Numbered from the stretch's first letter, positions 1 to 8,652 are shown. The stretch: DNA of 64,000 nt from Planctomycetota bacterium (GCA_014584315.1 JACTNA010000019.1:104793-168792), one strand, 5' to 3'. The notes: generated by a model not told the origin, from the letters alone. A program made the numbers and translations.

Positions 1-269
1 CGATGATCGGCAAGGTCATGCTCACGCAGACCATGCGCCCCGGCGTCGTCAGTTTCGCGCTCGGATTCGGCCACTGGGCCACGGGCGCCAGCGACATCGA
101 GATCGACGGAATCCTCATCCGCGCCGAGAAACGCCGCCAGGCCGGGGTCCACGCCAACGCCGCCATGTGGACCGACCCGCTCGTTCCGAACACCTGCATG
201 TTCGACCCGGTCGGCGGGAGCGTCTCGTTCTACGACACCCACGTCACCCTGCGGCCGGTCGAGGCATAG
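1..269 (+). CDS. Molybdopterin oxidoreductase, C-terminal fragment
   Basis: Only the last 88 or so codons lie in the window; the reading frame is already open at base 1, so the gene begins upstream and the ATG at 3 is probably internal. The piece contains [11 protein letters not shown] and GFGHWATG, a pattern found in the C-terminal molybdopterin-dinucleotide-binding domain of DMSO-reductase-family enzymes such as tetrathionate or polysulfide reductase catalytic subunits. These enzymes carry a bis-MGD cofactor and reduce or oxidise small inorganic or sulfur compounds. The substrate cannot be told from this fragment. The stop is TAG at 267-269. Confidence 0.65.
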   Translation, partial: MIGKVMLTQTMRPGVVSFALGFGHWATGASDIEIDGILIRAEKRRQAGVHANAAMWTDPLVPNTCMFDPVGGSVSFYDTHVTLRPVEA

Positions 270-302
270 CCCGAGCAACCCACCCCCAACCATCGCGGCC
301 AA

Positions 303-377
303 TGACCCCACGGGGATTCGAACCCCGGTTTCCAGGATGAGAACCTGGCGTCCTGGACCAGACTAGACGATGGGGCC
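303..377 (-). tRNA. tRNA-Glu(CTC)
   Basis: The minus strand folds into a complete cloverleaf of 75 nt. The acceptor stem is GGCCCCA with TGGGGTC (one G-T pair), the discriminator is A at 303, the anticodon stem is CCAGG/CCTGG with loop TTCTCAT (anticodon CTC, glutamate GAG), and the T arm contains GGTTCGAATCC. CCA is not encoded. Confidence 0.93.
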
Positions 378-463
378 AGACGGCTCCGGGCAGCATAGGC
401 CGGAGGGTCGGAGCGTCAAGGAGTCGGGCGGGTGGGCCGGAGTCTGCCGCCGCGGCGGAACCC

Positions 464-778
464 TTAAACCGTGGCCACGGCCGAGACCGACGCCGTCGCG
501 CGACGCATCTGCGACAGCGCGAAGACCGCCGCTTCCGAGGCCGTGCGCCCGACCACCGCCCCCGCCGGCTGGCCCGTGCCGTCCTGCCACTCGGCCCGGT
601 AGCAGTCGAACAACTGCACGTGTCGGACCTTCAGCGGGAAGCCCGCGGCCGCGAACTCCTGCTCGACCCTGGCGAGCGACGGGAACGGTCGCCCGTCGTC
701 GTGGCGTTCGCAGTCGCGCGTGTCAAGCGGCGACCACCCGGTCGCGTACAACTCGTCGATCGCGAAGTCGAGACCCAT
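464..778 (-). CDS. Small hypothetical protein, 104 aa
   Basis: I do not recognise a family. The start at 778 was chosen because an AAGGAGG Shine-Dalgarno lies about 7 nt upstream; the longer open frame reaching to 1300 has no such site. The protein begins MGLDFAIDELYATGWSPLD, is rich in charged and aromatic residues (HVQLFDCYRAEW in the middle), has no signal peptide or membrane segment, and ends in a Ser/Ala/Val-rich tail. The central part, which ends with a query-like 'GTGQPAGAVVGRTASEA', would suit a small alpha/beta cytoplasmic protein. It stands alone between tRNA-Glu and the CPBP protease gene. Confidence 0.6.
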   Translation of the reverse strand: MGLDFAIDELYATGWSPLDTRDCERHDDGRPFPSLARVEQEFAAAGFPLKVRHVQLFDCYRAEWQDGTGQPAGAVVGRTASEAAVFALSQMRRATASVSAVATV

Positions 779-984
779 ACCCGGACCTCCTTGGCTCGTC
801 GAGGGCGGGCACTGCCCCGGTCCAACGGACACGCCCTGCCCTAGAGATCGGCTGACCGGCCGGGGGCGGACCAGCCCAAGTGTAGCGGAGGGGGGGATCC
901 GGTGTCCAGAACGGGTCGTCCAGGCCCGAATCAGCCCGTCAAAGGGGAAGAGCAGGGCCGCAATGCCGAAACGGGGCCGCGCCC

Positions 985-1755
985 CTACCCCATGATGACC
1001 AGCGCAAGCACGTCGTACAGGGCATGAACCGCCACCACGATCCCGAAGCCCCGAACGATGTACAGGCCCGCGAAGTACAGCCCCGCGACCAGGAAGAAGG
1101 CCGACTCCACCGGCGTCGCGGCGTGGTGATAGAGCATGAAGGCGACGGCCGAAACCACCGCCGCGCCGACCTTCGCCCACGGGTCCGCCAATCGCAGCAG
1201 GTCCGCGAGCACGAAGTGCGCCGCCGCGATCAGGATCATCCGAAACAGCAGTTCCTCGTACAACCCCGCCCCGATCGAGAGCGTCAGCCGCGCCTGCCAC
1301 GACCGCTCACGCAGTTCCGCCCCCGCGGTCGCGGCCTCGGCCTGCATCGCGGGCCCCGCCGTCATCAACAGCGCGAGCAGGAACAGCGGGACCGTCCAGA
1401 CGCACGCCTCCATCAGCATGAACGCGAGGTACGGCCCGCGGACACGCCATCGGTCGCGCAGCAGCACGTGCCACACCAGCAGCACCACGACCAGCAGCCC
1501 CGCGGGCAAGTGCAGCCCGACGATCCCGAACGACTCGAAGACGCGGGCCAGAATCCCCCGGGCCGCGATCGTCTCCCCCGGCAGATACACGATCGCCCCG
1601 ATCTCGTAGAGCAGGATCAGCGGCGCAAGAAACGCGAGAATGTGCAGGGGGCGCGCCGAGGCCTCGCCGTAGGTGAGCGGCCAGACGTGCCGGCGGCGCG
1701 ACCGGCGTCCCGCCGCGGCGGGGTGTGCGCTCTCGCTCCGGATCGGCCGGCTCAT
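985..1755 (-). CDS. CPBP family intramembrane metalloprotease
   Basis: A 256-aa polytopic membrane protein of the CPBP (CAAX protease and bacteriocin-processing, Abi) family, which cleaves or modifies membrane peptides using a glutamate- and histidine-bound metal. The diagnostic EExxxR motif is seen as YEELLFR (E167, E168, R172), followed by the histidine pair at 210-211 and HALYD near the C-terminus (H244, D248). Membrane segments lie around residues 38-60, 80-100, 110-135, 160-190, 195-212 and 220-256. No Shine-Dalgarno precedes the start; instead a TACCTT hexamer sits six bases upstream, suggesting a leaderless message. The substrate is unknown. Confidence 0.85.
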   Translation of the reverse strand: MSRPIRSESAHPAAAGRRSRRRHVWPLTYGEASARPLHILAFLAPLILLYEIGAIVYLPGETIAARGILARVFESFGIVGLHLPAGLLVVVLLVWHVLLRDRWRVRGPYLAFMLMEACVWTVPLFLLALLMTAGPAMQAEAATAGAELRERSWQARLTLSIGAGLYEELLFRMILIAAAHFVLADLLRLADPWAKVGAAVVSAVAFMLYHHAATPVESAFFLVAGLYFAGLYIVRGFGIVVAVHALYDVLALVIMG

Positions 1756-1761
1756 GGGGTC

Positions 1762-1767
1762 AAGGTA
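1762..1767 (-). promoter_or_regulatory. -10-like hexamer (TACCTT) six bases before the CPBP start
   Basis: TACCTT ends six bases before the ATG at 1755, where transcription would be expected to start at or next to the start codon. There is no clear -35 box. It fits a pattern seen at several genes here. Confidence 0.4.
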
Positions 1768-1886
1768 ACGGGGAGAGAGAGGCCACGGGAGAAGGGACGG
1801 AGAGGATGGAGCGGCACCGGCACCGCGACAACGCCCCGCGCTCCGGAGGAGCGAAAGGGTCCGGCAACACGAGCGATCGGGTCAGG

Positions 1887-2162
1887 TCAAGCGCCCGCGG
1901 TCTGCTTCGCCTTCAGGCGAGCGCACAGGCGACTCTTGCGGCGGGCGGCCTGGTTCTTGTGGATCACGCCCTTCTGGGCCGTCCGGTCGATCACCGACGA
2001 GCACTCGCGGTACGCCTCCGCGGCGTCCTTGGCGCTCCCCTGCGTCAGTGCATCCTGGAACTTCTTGATGGCGGCCCGCATCGAGCGCAATCTCCACCGG
2101 TTGCGGGCGCGGCGCTTGGCGTTCTGGCGGATGCGTTTGCGAGCGGAGTTTGAGTGCGCCAT
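1887..2162 (-). CDS. rpsT: 30S ribosomal protein S20
   Basis: A 91-aa protein, the usual S20 length, beginning MAHSNSARKRIRQNAKRRARN, the conserved N-terminal 16S-rRNA-binding helix. The rest is a Lys/Arg/Ala-rich helical bundle ending KAKQTAGA, with the conserved KGVIHKNQAARRKSRL segment. The start at 2162 is chosen because the conserved MAHS sequence begins there; an in-frame upstream extension to 2243 lacks family similarity. It is monocistronic, between the CPBP protease gene and tRNA-Arg. Confidence 0.96.
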   Translation of the reverse strand: MAHSNSARKRIRQNAKRRARNRWRLRSMRAAIKKFQDALTQGSAKDAAEAYRECSSVIDRTAQKGVIHKNQAARRKSRLCARLKAKQTAGA

Positions 2163-2322
2163 CGGGTTCCTCTGCAAGGCTCTCGGCCGGGGGGTCGCCC
2201 CCCGGCTGGACTTCAATCGTGGCAGGCCGGGGCCGGAAATCAAGCCCCGGCGTCGAGCGTAGGCTTGCCGGGGCCGCGGGGGCGGATTAGGCTTCCGGGC
2301 GCGGGCCGCGAGGCCCGATCGG

Positions 2323-2396
2323 GCGGGCGTAGCTCAATTGGATAGAGCACCTGACTACGGATCAGGAGGTTAGGGGTTCGAGTCCCTTCGCCCGTG
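2323..2396 (+). tRNA. tRNA-Arg(ACG)
   Basis: A 74-nt cloverleaf: acceptor GCGGGCG/CGCCCGT with discriminator G at 2396, D arm TAGCTCAATTGGATAGAGC, anticodon stem CCTGA/TCAGG with loop CTACGGA (anticodon ACG, arginine CGN read as inosine), and T arm GGGGTTCGAGTCCC. CCA is not encoded. A terminator-like hairpin follows directly. Confidence 0.95.
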
Positions 2397-2407
2397 TGTC
2401 CCAGCGG

Positions 2408-2437
2408 CCCCGCCGAAGAGGCGGGGTCGTGCCTTTT
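2408..2437 (+). terminator. Probable intrinsic terminator after tRNA-Arg
   Basis: CCCCGCC (2408-2414) pairs with GGCGGGG (2420-2426) around the loop GAAGA. A short T run (TTTT at 2434-2437) follows at a distance of seven bases. The stem is strong and the T tract weak. Confidence 0.55.
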
Positions 2438-2510
2438 GGGCAGGATCGGCGACGACGGGGAGTCCAGGCCTTGTGCCGGCACGGCTGCATCCCCGCCCCG
2501 ACCGGGTCGA

Positions 2511-2516
2511 TATAGT
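2511..2516 (+). promoter_or_regulatory. -10 hexamer (TATAGT) before the Cys-rich protein gene
   Basis: TATAGT lies exactly six bases before the ATG at 2523, and no Shine-Dalgarno intervenes. This matches the leaderless arrangement seen elsewhere in the window. No convincing -35 box. Confidence 0.45.
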
Positions 2517-2522
2517 CCGGTG

Positions 2523-2927
2523 ATGCCGGCGAGATTCGCCATCCTGATGCTCATCGCCGCCCTGTTCCTGCAGCCTCTCGTCTCAGGCTCGTTCGTCCAG
2601 GACGAGTGCTGCGCGGTGCCGGACCCGCTCGCTCCCTCTCTCGCCGCGAGCGATGAGCACGAGTGCGCCTGCTGCGAGATCGTCAAAGGGGCGGACGAGC
2701 CTGACCCGTCCGACCGCGATCGGAACGAGCAGCGGCCGCGCGGGTGCGACTGCCCGAAGTCGTGCTGCTCCAGCATCGTCAAGGTCCCGCTGGGCGTCTC
2801 GCCGACGTGCACCGCCGCCGAGCGGCGCGAGCCGGTCGATCGGGTTTTCTCCGATGCGCCGGAACGTACCAGCGACGCGCGGACCTCGCGTCTGAAGCGT
2901 CCTCCCAGAGCCGGCGCCGCCGTGTAA
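2523..2927 (+). CDS. Cys-rich exported protein at the head of an ABC export operon
   Basis: A 134-aa protein with an N-terminal signal peptide or anchor (residues 1-25, a hydrophobic run after MPAR). Ten cysteines follow in tight groups: DECC (29-30), HECACC (48-51), CDCPKSCC (75-82) and C96. Such spacing suggests metal binding or disulfide bonding outside the cytoplasm, but no known family is recognised. The C-terminal 40 residues are basic and probably disordered. It lies 60 bp upstream of a membrane fusion protein gene, followed by an ABC ATPase and two permeases, so it may help bind or deliver what that pump moves. The start was chosen for its signal peptide; an upstream in-frame ATG overlaps tRNA-Arg and is rejected. 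Confidence 0.65.
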   Translation: MPARFAILMLIAALFLQPLVSGSFVQDECCAVPDPLAPSLAASDEHECACCEIVKGADEPDPSDRDRNEQRPRGCDCPKSCCSSIVKVPLGVSPTCTAAERREPVDRVFSDAPERTSDARTSRLKRPPRAGAAV

Positions 2928-2987
2928 CACGGACAGTGCGCGCCGACCGTGCGCGCACGGGCGAACCAAGGCTCTGGAGCAACTCCC

Positions 2988-4565
2988 ATGCAGGCTGCAA
3001 CATTCGAGGGCGATCGGCCCGGCGCGGACGCGCCACGGCGGTCAAAGGTAGCGGTGATCGTGCCGCTGGCGGTGGGCGCCCTGACCCTGCTCGTCATCGC
3101 GTGGAGCGCGTGGCCGACCGTGCGACCCGTGCGCACCGTGCGCGTCACGCAGGCGGTCTTCGAGCGCGCCCAGGAGCCGCGCGACCGAACCGTGGCCGGC
3201 GATCGGCACGCGGGCGCGGGGCGCGTCGGGACGGCCGTGCAGGCCCCGGGCTGGCTCGAAGCGGAGCCGTACTACGTCGCCGCCGCCGCGCTGGCCGACG
3301 GCGTGGTCGAGCACATCGATGCGCTCGAAGGCGACCGGGTATCCGCCGGGCAGGTCATCGCCCGCCTGGTCTCGATCGACGCGGAACTGAGACTCAGCAG
3401 CGCGGAGGCGGAACTCGCGGTCGCGGAGGCCGAACTCGCGCTGGCGGAGGCCGAACTTCGGGCCGCGGAGACGGACTGGAGCGAGCCGGTCGAGCGCGAG
3501 CGCGCCGTCGAAGCGGGACGGGCGTCCCTCGCCGAGAGCGAGGCGGAGATCGCCCAGTTGCCGTCGTTGATCGCCGCCGCCCGCGCCACGCTCGTCCAGC
3601 ACGAGGAAGAACTCTCACGCGCGGAGCGCTCGCGGGCCGGGCAGGCGGCGACCGAACTCGAGGTGATCGTCGCCCGCCAGCGCGCCGAGGCGCAGCGGGC
3701 CACCGTCGAGTCGCTCGAAGCCACGGCCCCGCTGCTCGCGGCCCGGAGCGAGCGCCTGCGCGCCGACCTGCGCGCTGCGGAACGCAATCTCGCCCTGCGC
3801 ATCGAGGAACGCCGCCGACTCGACGCGGCCCGCGCGTCCGTGGACAAGGCCCGCGGCGCGGTCGGGCGAGCCAGGTCCGCCCGCGCCGAGGCCGCCCTCG
3901 AACTCGAACGCATGGTCATCCGCGCCCCGATCGACGGCTTCGTGCAGCGTCGCCTCAAGGCCCCCGGCGACAAGGTCGTCCGCATGATGGACGACCCTCA
4001 CTCCGGCCACATCGCCCTGCTCTACGACCCGGACCGCCTCCAGGTCCGGGTGGACGTCCCGCTCGCGGACGCCTCGCACCTCTTCGTGGGCCAGCGCTGC
4101 GAGGTCGTCGTCGAGGTGCTCCCCGACCGCACGTTCGAGGGCGAAGTCCTCCGCATCACCCACGAGGCCGACCTCCAGAAAAACACGCTCCAGGCCAAGG
4201 TGCGCGTCATCGACCCCTCGCCCCTGCTCCGCCCCGAGATGCTCACGCGCGTGCGATTCCTGCCGCGCGGCGAGACCGCCCGCCAGGGCGCGGCCGAACC
4301 AACGGACGGACCGGGGCGAATCCGAGTGCCCGCCGACGCCCTCCACGCGCACCGCGGCGGCGTCCGGGTCTGGACCGTCACCGACCGTCGCGGCGACCGC
4401 GGCGTCGTGCGGCCGGCGCACGTGCAGCGTGAGAGCGAGTCGGACGGGTGGGCCGTCGTCAGCGGCCCGGTCCAGCCCGGGGCGTTGCTCGTCGTCGATG
4501 CGGACGGTCTGCGGGACGGACAACGGGTGCGCTTCGCCGCCCGTGCTGAGGAGACGCCACGATGA
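2988..4565 (+). CDS. Membrane fusion protein (HlyD/MacA-like) of an ABC exporter
   Basis: 525 aa. A single membrane anchor at about residues 21-40 is followed by a lipoyl-like half-domain (YVAAAALADGVVEHIDALEG), a long Ala/Glu/Arg-rich coiled coil (about residues 130-315), the second lipoyl half (VIRAPIDGFVQRRL) and a beta-barrel with the typical 'LYDPDRLQVRVDVP' strand. This is the periplasmic adaptor architecture that links an inner-membrane pump to an outer-membrane channel. The start at 2988 precedes the anchor; an in-frame ATG at 2949 has no better support. It overlaps the next gene by 4 bp (ATGA), so adaptor and ATPase are translationally coupled. The TolC-like gene at 29.4 kb could supply the channel, but is not linked. 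Confidence 0.88.
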   Translation: MQAATFEGDRPGADAPRRSKVAVIVPLAVGALTLLVIAWSAWPTVRPVRTVRVTQAVFERAQEPRDRTVAGDRHAGAGRVGTAVQAPGWLEAEPYYVAAAALADGVVEHIDALEGDRVSAGQVIARLVSIDAELRLSSAEAELAVAEAELALAEAELRAAETDWSEPVERERAVEAGRASLAESEAEIAQLPSLIAAARATLVQHEEELSRAERSRAGQAATELEVIVARQRAEAQRATVESLEATAPLLAARSERLRADLRAAERNLALRIEERRRLDAARASVDKARGAVGRARSARAEAALELERMVIRAPIDGFVQRRLKAPGDKVVRMMDDPHSGHIALLYDPDRLQVRVDVPLADASHLFVGQRCEVVVEVLPDRTFEGEVLRITHEADLQKNTLQAKVRVIDPSPLLRPEMLTRVRFLPRGETARQGAAEPTDGPGRIRVPADALHAHRGGVRVWTVTDRRGDRGVVRPAHVQRESESDGWAVVSGPVQPGALLVVDADGLRDGQRVRFAARAEETPR

Positions 4566-5266
4566 CCCTCATCGAGTGCAGAGCCTTGACGCGCGAGTAC
4601 CACAAGGGCGACAACGTCATCCGACCACTCGACGGCCTCGACCTCGACGTCGACGCCGGCGAGTTTCTTGCCCTGATGGGCCCCAGCGGCAGCGGCAAGA
4701 CGACGCTCCTGAACCTCATCGCCGGGATCGACACCCCGACTCGCGGCACACTCCGCATCGCCGGCACCGACCTGGCTCGCCTCAGCCGCGGCGCGCTCGC
4801 CGCGTGGCGCTCCGAGAACGTCGGCTACGTCTTTCAACTCTACAACCTCGTCCCCGTGCTGACCGCGTACGAGAACGTCGAGCTCCCCCTCCTGCTCCAC
4901 CCCCTCAACCGGCGCGAGCGCCACGCCCGGGTCATGGCCGCGCTCGAACGCATGGGTGTCGCCGATCGTCTCGACCACTTCCCGCGGCAACTCTCCGGCG
5001 GCCAGGAGCAGCGCGTCGCCATCGCCCGCGCGATCGTCACCGACCCGCGCATCATCGTCGCCGACGAGCCGACCGGCGACCTCGACAAGCACGCCGCCGC
5101 CGCCGTGATGGCGCTGCTCGGCGAACTCAACGGGGAACTCGGCAAGACCATCATCATGGTCACCCACGACCCGAAGACCGCCGACCACGCCACGCGGACC
5201 CTGCACCTCGACAAGGGCCGCCTGGTCGAGAGCGGCGTCGCGACCGCGATCGGAGCCACGGCATGA
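4562..5266 (+). CDS. ABC transporter ATP-binding protein (MacB/LolD-type)
   Basis: 234 aa, the normal length of a LolD/MacB-class ATPase. Walker A is GPSGSGKTT (residues 40-48), the Q loop is in YVFQLYNLVP (89-98), the signature is LSGGQEQRVAIARA (144-157), and Walker B with the D loop is IIVADEPTGDLD, then the H-loop histidine in MVTHDPK. The 'Q' loop followed by 'LYNLVPVLTAYENVELPLLL' is typical of this mechanotransmission subfamily, which drives FtsX-fold permeases from the cytoplasmic side. It overlaps both neighbours by 4 bp (ATGA), within the adaptor-ATPase-permease-permease operon. Confidence 0.95.
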   Translation: MTLIECRALTREYHKGDNVIRPLDGLDLDVDAGEFLALMGPSGSGKTTLLNLIAGIDTPTRGTLRIAGTDLARLSRGALAAWRSENVGYVFQLYNLVPVLTAYENVELPLLLHPLNRRERHARVMAALERMGVADRLDHFPRQLSGGQEQRVAIARAIVTDPRIIVADEPTGDLDKHAAAAVMALLGELNGELGKTIIMVTHDPKTADHATRTLHLDKGRLVESGVATAIGATA

Positions 5267-6414
5267 AACTCCTGCATTGCATCCCGTACGTGTTCAGGCA
5301 GGTGGCGCGCCACCGCGTCCGCACCGCGCTCACCATCGCGGGCATCGCCATCGCCATGTTCCTTTTCACGGCGGTGCAGGCGATGGACCGCGGCGTCACC
5401 GCCGCCACACGCGCCAGCGCGGGCGACACGACCCTCGTCGTCTACCGCGAGGACCGCTACTGCCCCGCCACCAGCGAACTCCCGCAGGATTACCTCTCGC
5501 GCATCGAGCGCATCGACGGCGTCGTCTCCGCCATCCCCATGAAGATCGTCGTCTCAAACTGCCGGACCAGCCTCGACGTCGTCACCTACCGCGGCGTGCC
5601 CAAGGAGCGGTTCCTCGCCGACCGCGCCGACACACTCACGATCGTCTCCGGCTCGGCCGAAGACTGGCTCCGGCGCACCGACGCCGCCCTCGTGGGCGAG
5701 ACCCTCGCCAATCGGCGCGGCCTGCGCCCGGGCGTCACCTTCGACGCCGCAGGCATCACCGCCTACGTCGCCGGCGTCATCCGCACCGACGACCCGCAGG
5801 ACTGGAACGTCGCCTACACGTCCCTCGAGTTCGTGCAACTCGCCGGGCGCAACCGCCTCGGCGTCGTCACCCAGTTCAACGTCAAGGTCGCCGACCCGTC
5901 CATGCTCGACCGCGTCGCGAAGGACATCGACGAGACCTTCCGCCACGCCCAGGAGCCCACCACGACCTTCACCGAGAAGGCCTTCATCGGACGCATCGCC
6001 GACGACATCATCGAGATCGTCGGATTCGCCCGATGGCTCGGGCTCGCCTGCCTCCTCGCCGTCCTCGCCCTCGTCGGCAACTCCATCGTGCTCGGCGTCC
6101 AGAGCCGCGTCTCCGAGCACGCCGTTCTCCAGACCCTCGGCTTCCCGGGCCGCCTCATCGCCGCCCTCATCGTCGCCGAGGGCGTCATCCTCGCCCTCGT
6201 CGGCGGCCTCGTCGGCGCGGGCGCGGCCGTCGCCGTCGCCGGCTTCAAGAGTTTCGCCCTCTCCGTCGAGGGCGCGACCGTTCCCATCGTCGCCGACGCC
6301 ACGCTCCTCATCACCGGCATGATCGTCTGCGGCGCCATCGGCGTCGTCGCGGGGCTTATTCCCGCGTGGCAGGCCTCGCGCCGAGAGATCGCCGAGTGCT
6401 TCCGCGCCGCCTGA
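5263..6414 (+). CDS. ABC transporter permease, FtsX/MacB family (first)
   Basis: 383 aa. An N-terminal membrane helix (about residues 18-36, ALTIAGIAIAMFLFTAVQAM) is followed by a 200-residue extracytoplasmic domain and the C-terminal FtsX domain with three helices (about 255-275, 300-325 and 345-370). The ending 'PAWQASRREIAECFRAA' is the usual coupling tail of this family. ATGA overlap with the ATPase gene. Together with the next gene it probably forms a heterodimeric permease. The start at 5263 is fixed by the overlap and by the conserved N-terminal amphipathic sequence. Confidence 0.9.
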   Translation: MKLLHCIPYVFRQVARHRVRTALTIAGIAIAMFLFTAVQAMDRGVTAATRASAGDTTLVVYREDRYCPATSELPQDYLSRIERIDGVVSAIPMKIVVSNCRTSLDVVTYRGVPKERFLADRADTLTIVSGSAEDWLRRTDAALVGETLANRRGLRPGVTFDAAGITAYVAGVIRTDDPQDWNVAYTSLEFVQLAGRNRLGVVTQFNVKVADPSMLDRVAKDIDETFRHAQEPTTTFTEKAFIGRIADDIIEIVGFARWLGLACLLAVLALVGNSIVLGVQSRVSEHAVLQTLGFPGRLIAALIVAEGVILALVGGLVGAGAAVAVAGFKSFALSVEGATVPIVADATLLITGMIVCGAIGVVAGLIPAWQASRREIAECFRAA

Positions 6415-6425
6415 GAGCAACCGCC

Positions 6426-7598
6426 GTGCGACAACTCCCCTTCCAATACGCCTTCAGGAACCTCGGCCGCAGCCGACTGCGCCTCGCCGCAACCCTCATC
6501 GGGTCAACCCTCGTCGTCCTGCTCGCCCTCGCTTCGGGGGGGTTCGTGCGCGGCATGGCCATGACGCTCACGCAGAGCGCGGGCCTGCACGAGAACGTCA
6601 TGATCATCGGCATCGGCAGCGAGGAGGGCGTCGAACGCTCCCAGATCGACGCCGGCATCGAGGGCATCGCCGCCGCCAGCATCGTCGGCCTCAAGGAGCG
6701 CGCCGGCGTCATCTACGCCTCCCCCGAAATCCACGCCGCACTCCCCGTGCGGGAAACCGCGACCAGCGAGCGCGACCTGCCCGCCGTGATGCGCGGCGTG
6801 CGCCCCGTCGCCCTGCTCGTCCACCCCGAGGTCGAGATCGTCGAAGGCCGCGCACCGCGCAGCGGTCGCGACGAACTCATGGTCGGCGCGCTCGCCGCCA
6901 CCCGCCTCGGCGTGCCGGACTCACGCCTCGCCGTCGGCCGCACGCTCCACTTCGGCAACCGCGATTGGACCATCGTCGGCCGCTTCACCGCTCCCAACAC
7001 CGTCATGGACGCCGAAGTCTGGCTCCCCCTCATCGACCTGCAGGTCGCCATCAACCGCCCAGCCTCGCTCTCCTGCGTGATCGTCACGCTCGACTCGGCC
7101 CGGTTCGCCGACGTGGACCTCTTCGTCAAGAGCCGCCTCGACCTCGAGATCACCGCCATCCGCGAGCGCGACTACTACGCCTCCATCGCCGCCTTCTACG
7201 CCCCCATCCGCGCCATGGTCCTCGTGACCGCCGCGCTCATCGCCTCCGGCGGCATCCTCGGAGGCCTCAACACCATGTACGCCGCCTTCGCCGCGCGAGT
7301 CCGCGAGGTCGGCATGCTCCAGGCGCTCGGATTCACACGCACCGCCATCGTCCTCAGCCTCACCGAGGAGTCAACCTTCGCCGGCGCGTGCGGCGCGCTC
7401 GCGGGCGCGGCGATCGGACTCCTCCTGCTCGACGGCCTGGCCGTCCGTTTCTCCATGGGCGCATTCATGCTCACGCTCGACGCCCCCGTCGTGCTCGCCG
7501 GCGTCCTCGCCGGGCTTCTCGTCGGTCTCGTCGGCGCGATCCCGCCGGCCGTCCGCTGTCTCCGTCTTTCCATCCCCGAGGCCCTCAAGGCCCACTGA
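6426..7598 (+). CDS. ABC transporter permease, FtsX/MacB family (second)
   Basis: 390 aa from a GTG start 11 bp after the first permease gene. The N-terminus VRQLPFQYAFRNLGRSRLRL is the standard entry to the first membrane helix (about residues 20-45). An extracytoplasmic domain of roughly 220 residues follows, then three C-terminal helices (about 270-290, 315-345 and 355-380) and the ending IPPAVRCLRLSIPEALKAH. The 'GGILGGLNTMYAAFAARVREVGMLQALGF' stretch (quoted here only in outline: GG..NTM.A....REVG.L.ALGF) is the family hallmark. It is paralogous to the preceding permease and completes the pump. Confidence 0.9.
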   Translation: MRQLPFQYAFRNLGRSRLRLAATLIGSTLVVLLALASGGFVRGMAMTLTQSAGLHENVMIIGIGSEEGVERSQIDAGIEGIAAASIVGLKERAGVIYASPEIHAALPVRETATSERDLPAVMRGVRPVALLVHPEVEIVEGRAPRSGRDELMVGALAATRLGVPDSRLAVGRTLHFGNRDWTIVGRFTAPNTVMDAEVWLPLIDLQVAINRPASLSCVIVTLDSARFADVDLFVKSRLDLEITAIRERDYYASIAAFYAPIRAMVLVTAALIASGGILGGLNTMYAAFAARVREVGMLQALGFTRTAIVLSLTEESTFAGACGALAGAAIGLLLLDGLAVRFSMGAFMLTLDAPVVLAGVLAGLLVGLVGAIPPAVRCLRLSIPEALKAH

Positions 7599-7627
7599 AC
7601 CGGCGTCCCATCGCCGAGGAGTTCCCC

Positions 7628-8149
7628 ATGCGTCAGTTCACCGCTCTCACGCTCGTCGCACTCATCGCAGGCTCGCTCGCGGGATGCGGCGAGCCTGCGC
7701 CGACCTCCACCAGCACGAAGGCGCCGGGCACCCCCCCCGCATGGCTGCTCGCGACCGAACCCGCCGGCGCGCTCTCCGTCGCCGACGCCAAGGCCGATGC
7801 GACCGAAGGCGAGACCATCGTCGTCCGCGGCCGGATCGGCGGCCGCAAGGCCCCCATCTCCGCCGACAGCCCCGTCTTTGTGATCGTCGACCTCTCGCTC
7901 CCCCACTGCGGCGAAGACCCCGACGACAAGTGCCCGACCCCCTGGGACTACTGCTGCGAGCCGAAGAGCGACCTGGCCGCCCGGAGCGCCACCGTCCAGA
8001 TCGTCGACGCCGAGGGCAACACAGCCCCCCCGATCGGCGACGCGCTCAAGCCGCTCGACGAAGTGCTCGTCGTCGGCACCGTCGGCGCGCGCCCGAACGA
8101 GAACGTGCTCACCATCCGCGCGACCGGGATCTACCGCGTCGGCGGCTGA
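7628..8149 (+). CDS. Lipoprotein with Cys cluster, last gene of the export operon
   Basis: 173 aa with a lipobox (SLAGC, lipidated Cys20) and a GAGGAG Shine-Dalgarno. After a Thr/Pro-rich linker the sequence SVADAKADATEGETIVVRG begins what looks like a small OB-fold beta-barrel (strands to FVIVDLSL and LDEVLVVGTV), as in other bacterial 'DNA-binding/OB' lipoproteins; this is an inference from pattern, not a firm family match. A second cysteine group, HCGEDPDDKCPTPWDYCCEP, lies inside the barrel region. It is 29 bp after the second permease gene. With the Cys-rich protein at 2523, it brackets the ABC pump with two secreted cysteine-rich proteins, so a metal or thiol substrate is plausible. Confidence 0.65.
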   Translation: MRQFTALTLVALIAGSLAGCGEPAPTSTSTKAPGTPPAWLLATEPAGALSVADAKADATEGETIVVRGRIGGRKAPISADSPVFVIVDLSLPHCGEDPDDKCPTPWDYCCEPKSDLAARSATVQIVDAEGNTAPPIGDALKPLDEVLVVGTVGARPNENVLTIRATGIYRVGG

Positions 8150-8160
8150 CCCACGCCGAG

Positions 8161-8652
8161 TCAATCTCGAGCCGGGTCCGGCGTGTCCAGCACTCGGCGC
8201 GTCTGCGCCTCGCGGTACGCCGCCAGCGCATCGCGGTATCCCGCGCGCTTCGTCCCAAGGATCGCCGCCGACAGCAGCGCGGCGTTGATCGCCCCCGCCT
8301 TCCCGATCGCCAGCGTGCCGACCGGCACGCCCGCGGGCATCTGCACGATCGACAGCAGCGAATCGACGCCCTTGAGCGACTTGGACTCGACGGGCACGCC
8401 GAGCACGGGCAGCGTCGTCTTCGCCGCGCACATCCCCGGCAGGTGCGCAGCCCCCCCCGCCCCCGCGATGATGACCTCCAGCCCGCGACCCTCCGCCGAA
8501 GCCGCGTACTCGAAGAGCAGGTCCGGCGTGCGGTGCGCGCTCACCACACGGCACTCGTGCGGGATGCCGAGTTCCGTCAGCGTCTCCGCCGCGTGGCGCA
8601 TCGTCTCCCAGTCGGACTTCGATCCCATGATGATGCCGACCAGCGGGTTCAT
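8161..8652 (-). CDS. purE: N5-carboxyaminoimidazole ribonucleotide mutase, class I
   Basis: 163 aa, the usual class I PurE length. It moves the carboxyl group of N5-CAIR to carbon 4 to give CAIR in purine synthesis. The conserved GSKSDWETM loop (residues 10-18), [13 protein letters not shown] (38-50), the [11 protein letters not shown] loop and [33 protein letters not shown] (outlined: GVP.....GVDSL.SIVQMP.G.PV.T.A.G) are all present, with the catalytic histidine in SAHR. No purK is adjacent. Convergent with the lipoprotein gene, 11 bp apart; no room for a separate terminator is seen. Confidence 0.96.
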   Translation of the reverse strand: MNPLVGIIMGSKSDWETMRHAAETLTELGIPHECRVVSAHRTPDLLFEYAASAEGRGLEVIIAGAGGAAHLPGMCAAKTTLPVLGVPVESKSLKGVDSLLSIVQMPAGVPVGTLAIGKAGAINAALLSAAILGTKRAGYRDALAAYREAQTRRVLDTPDPARD

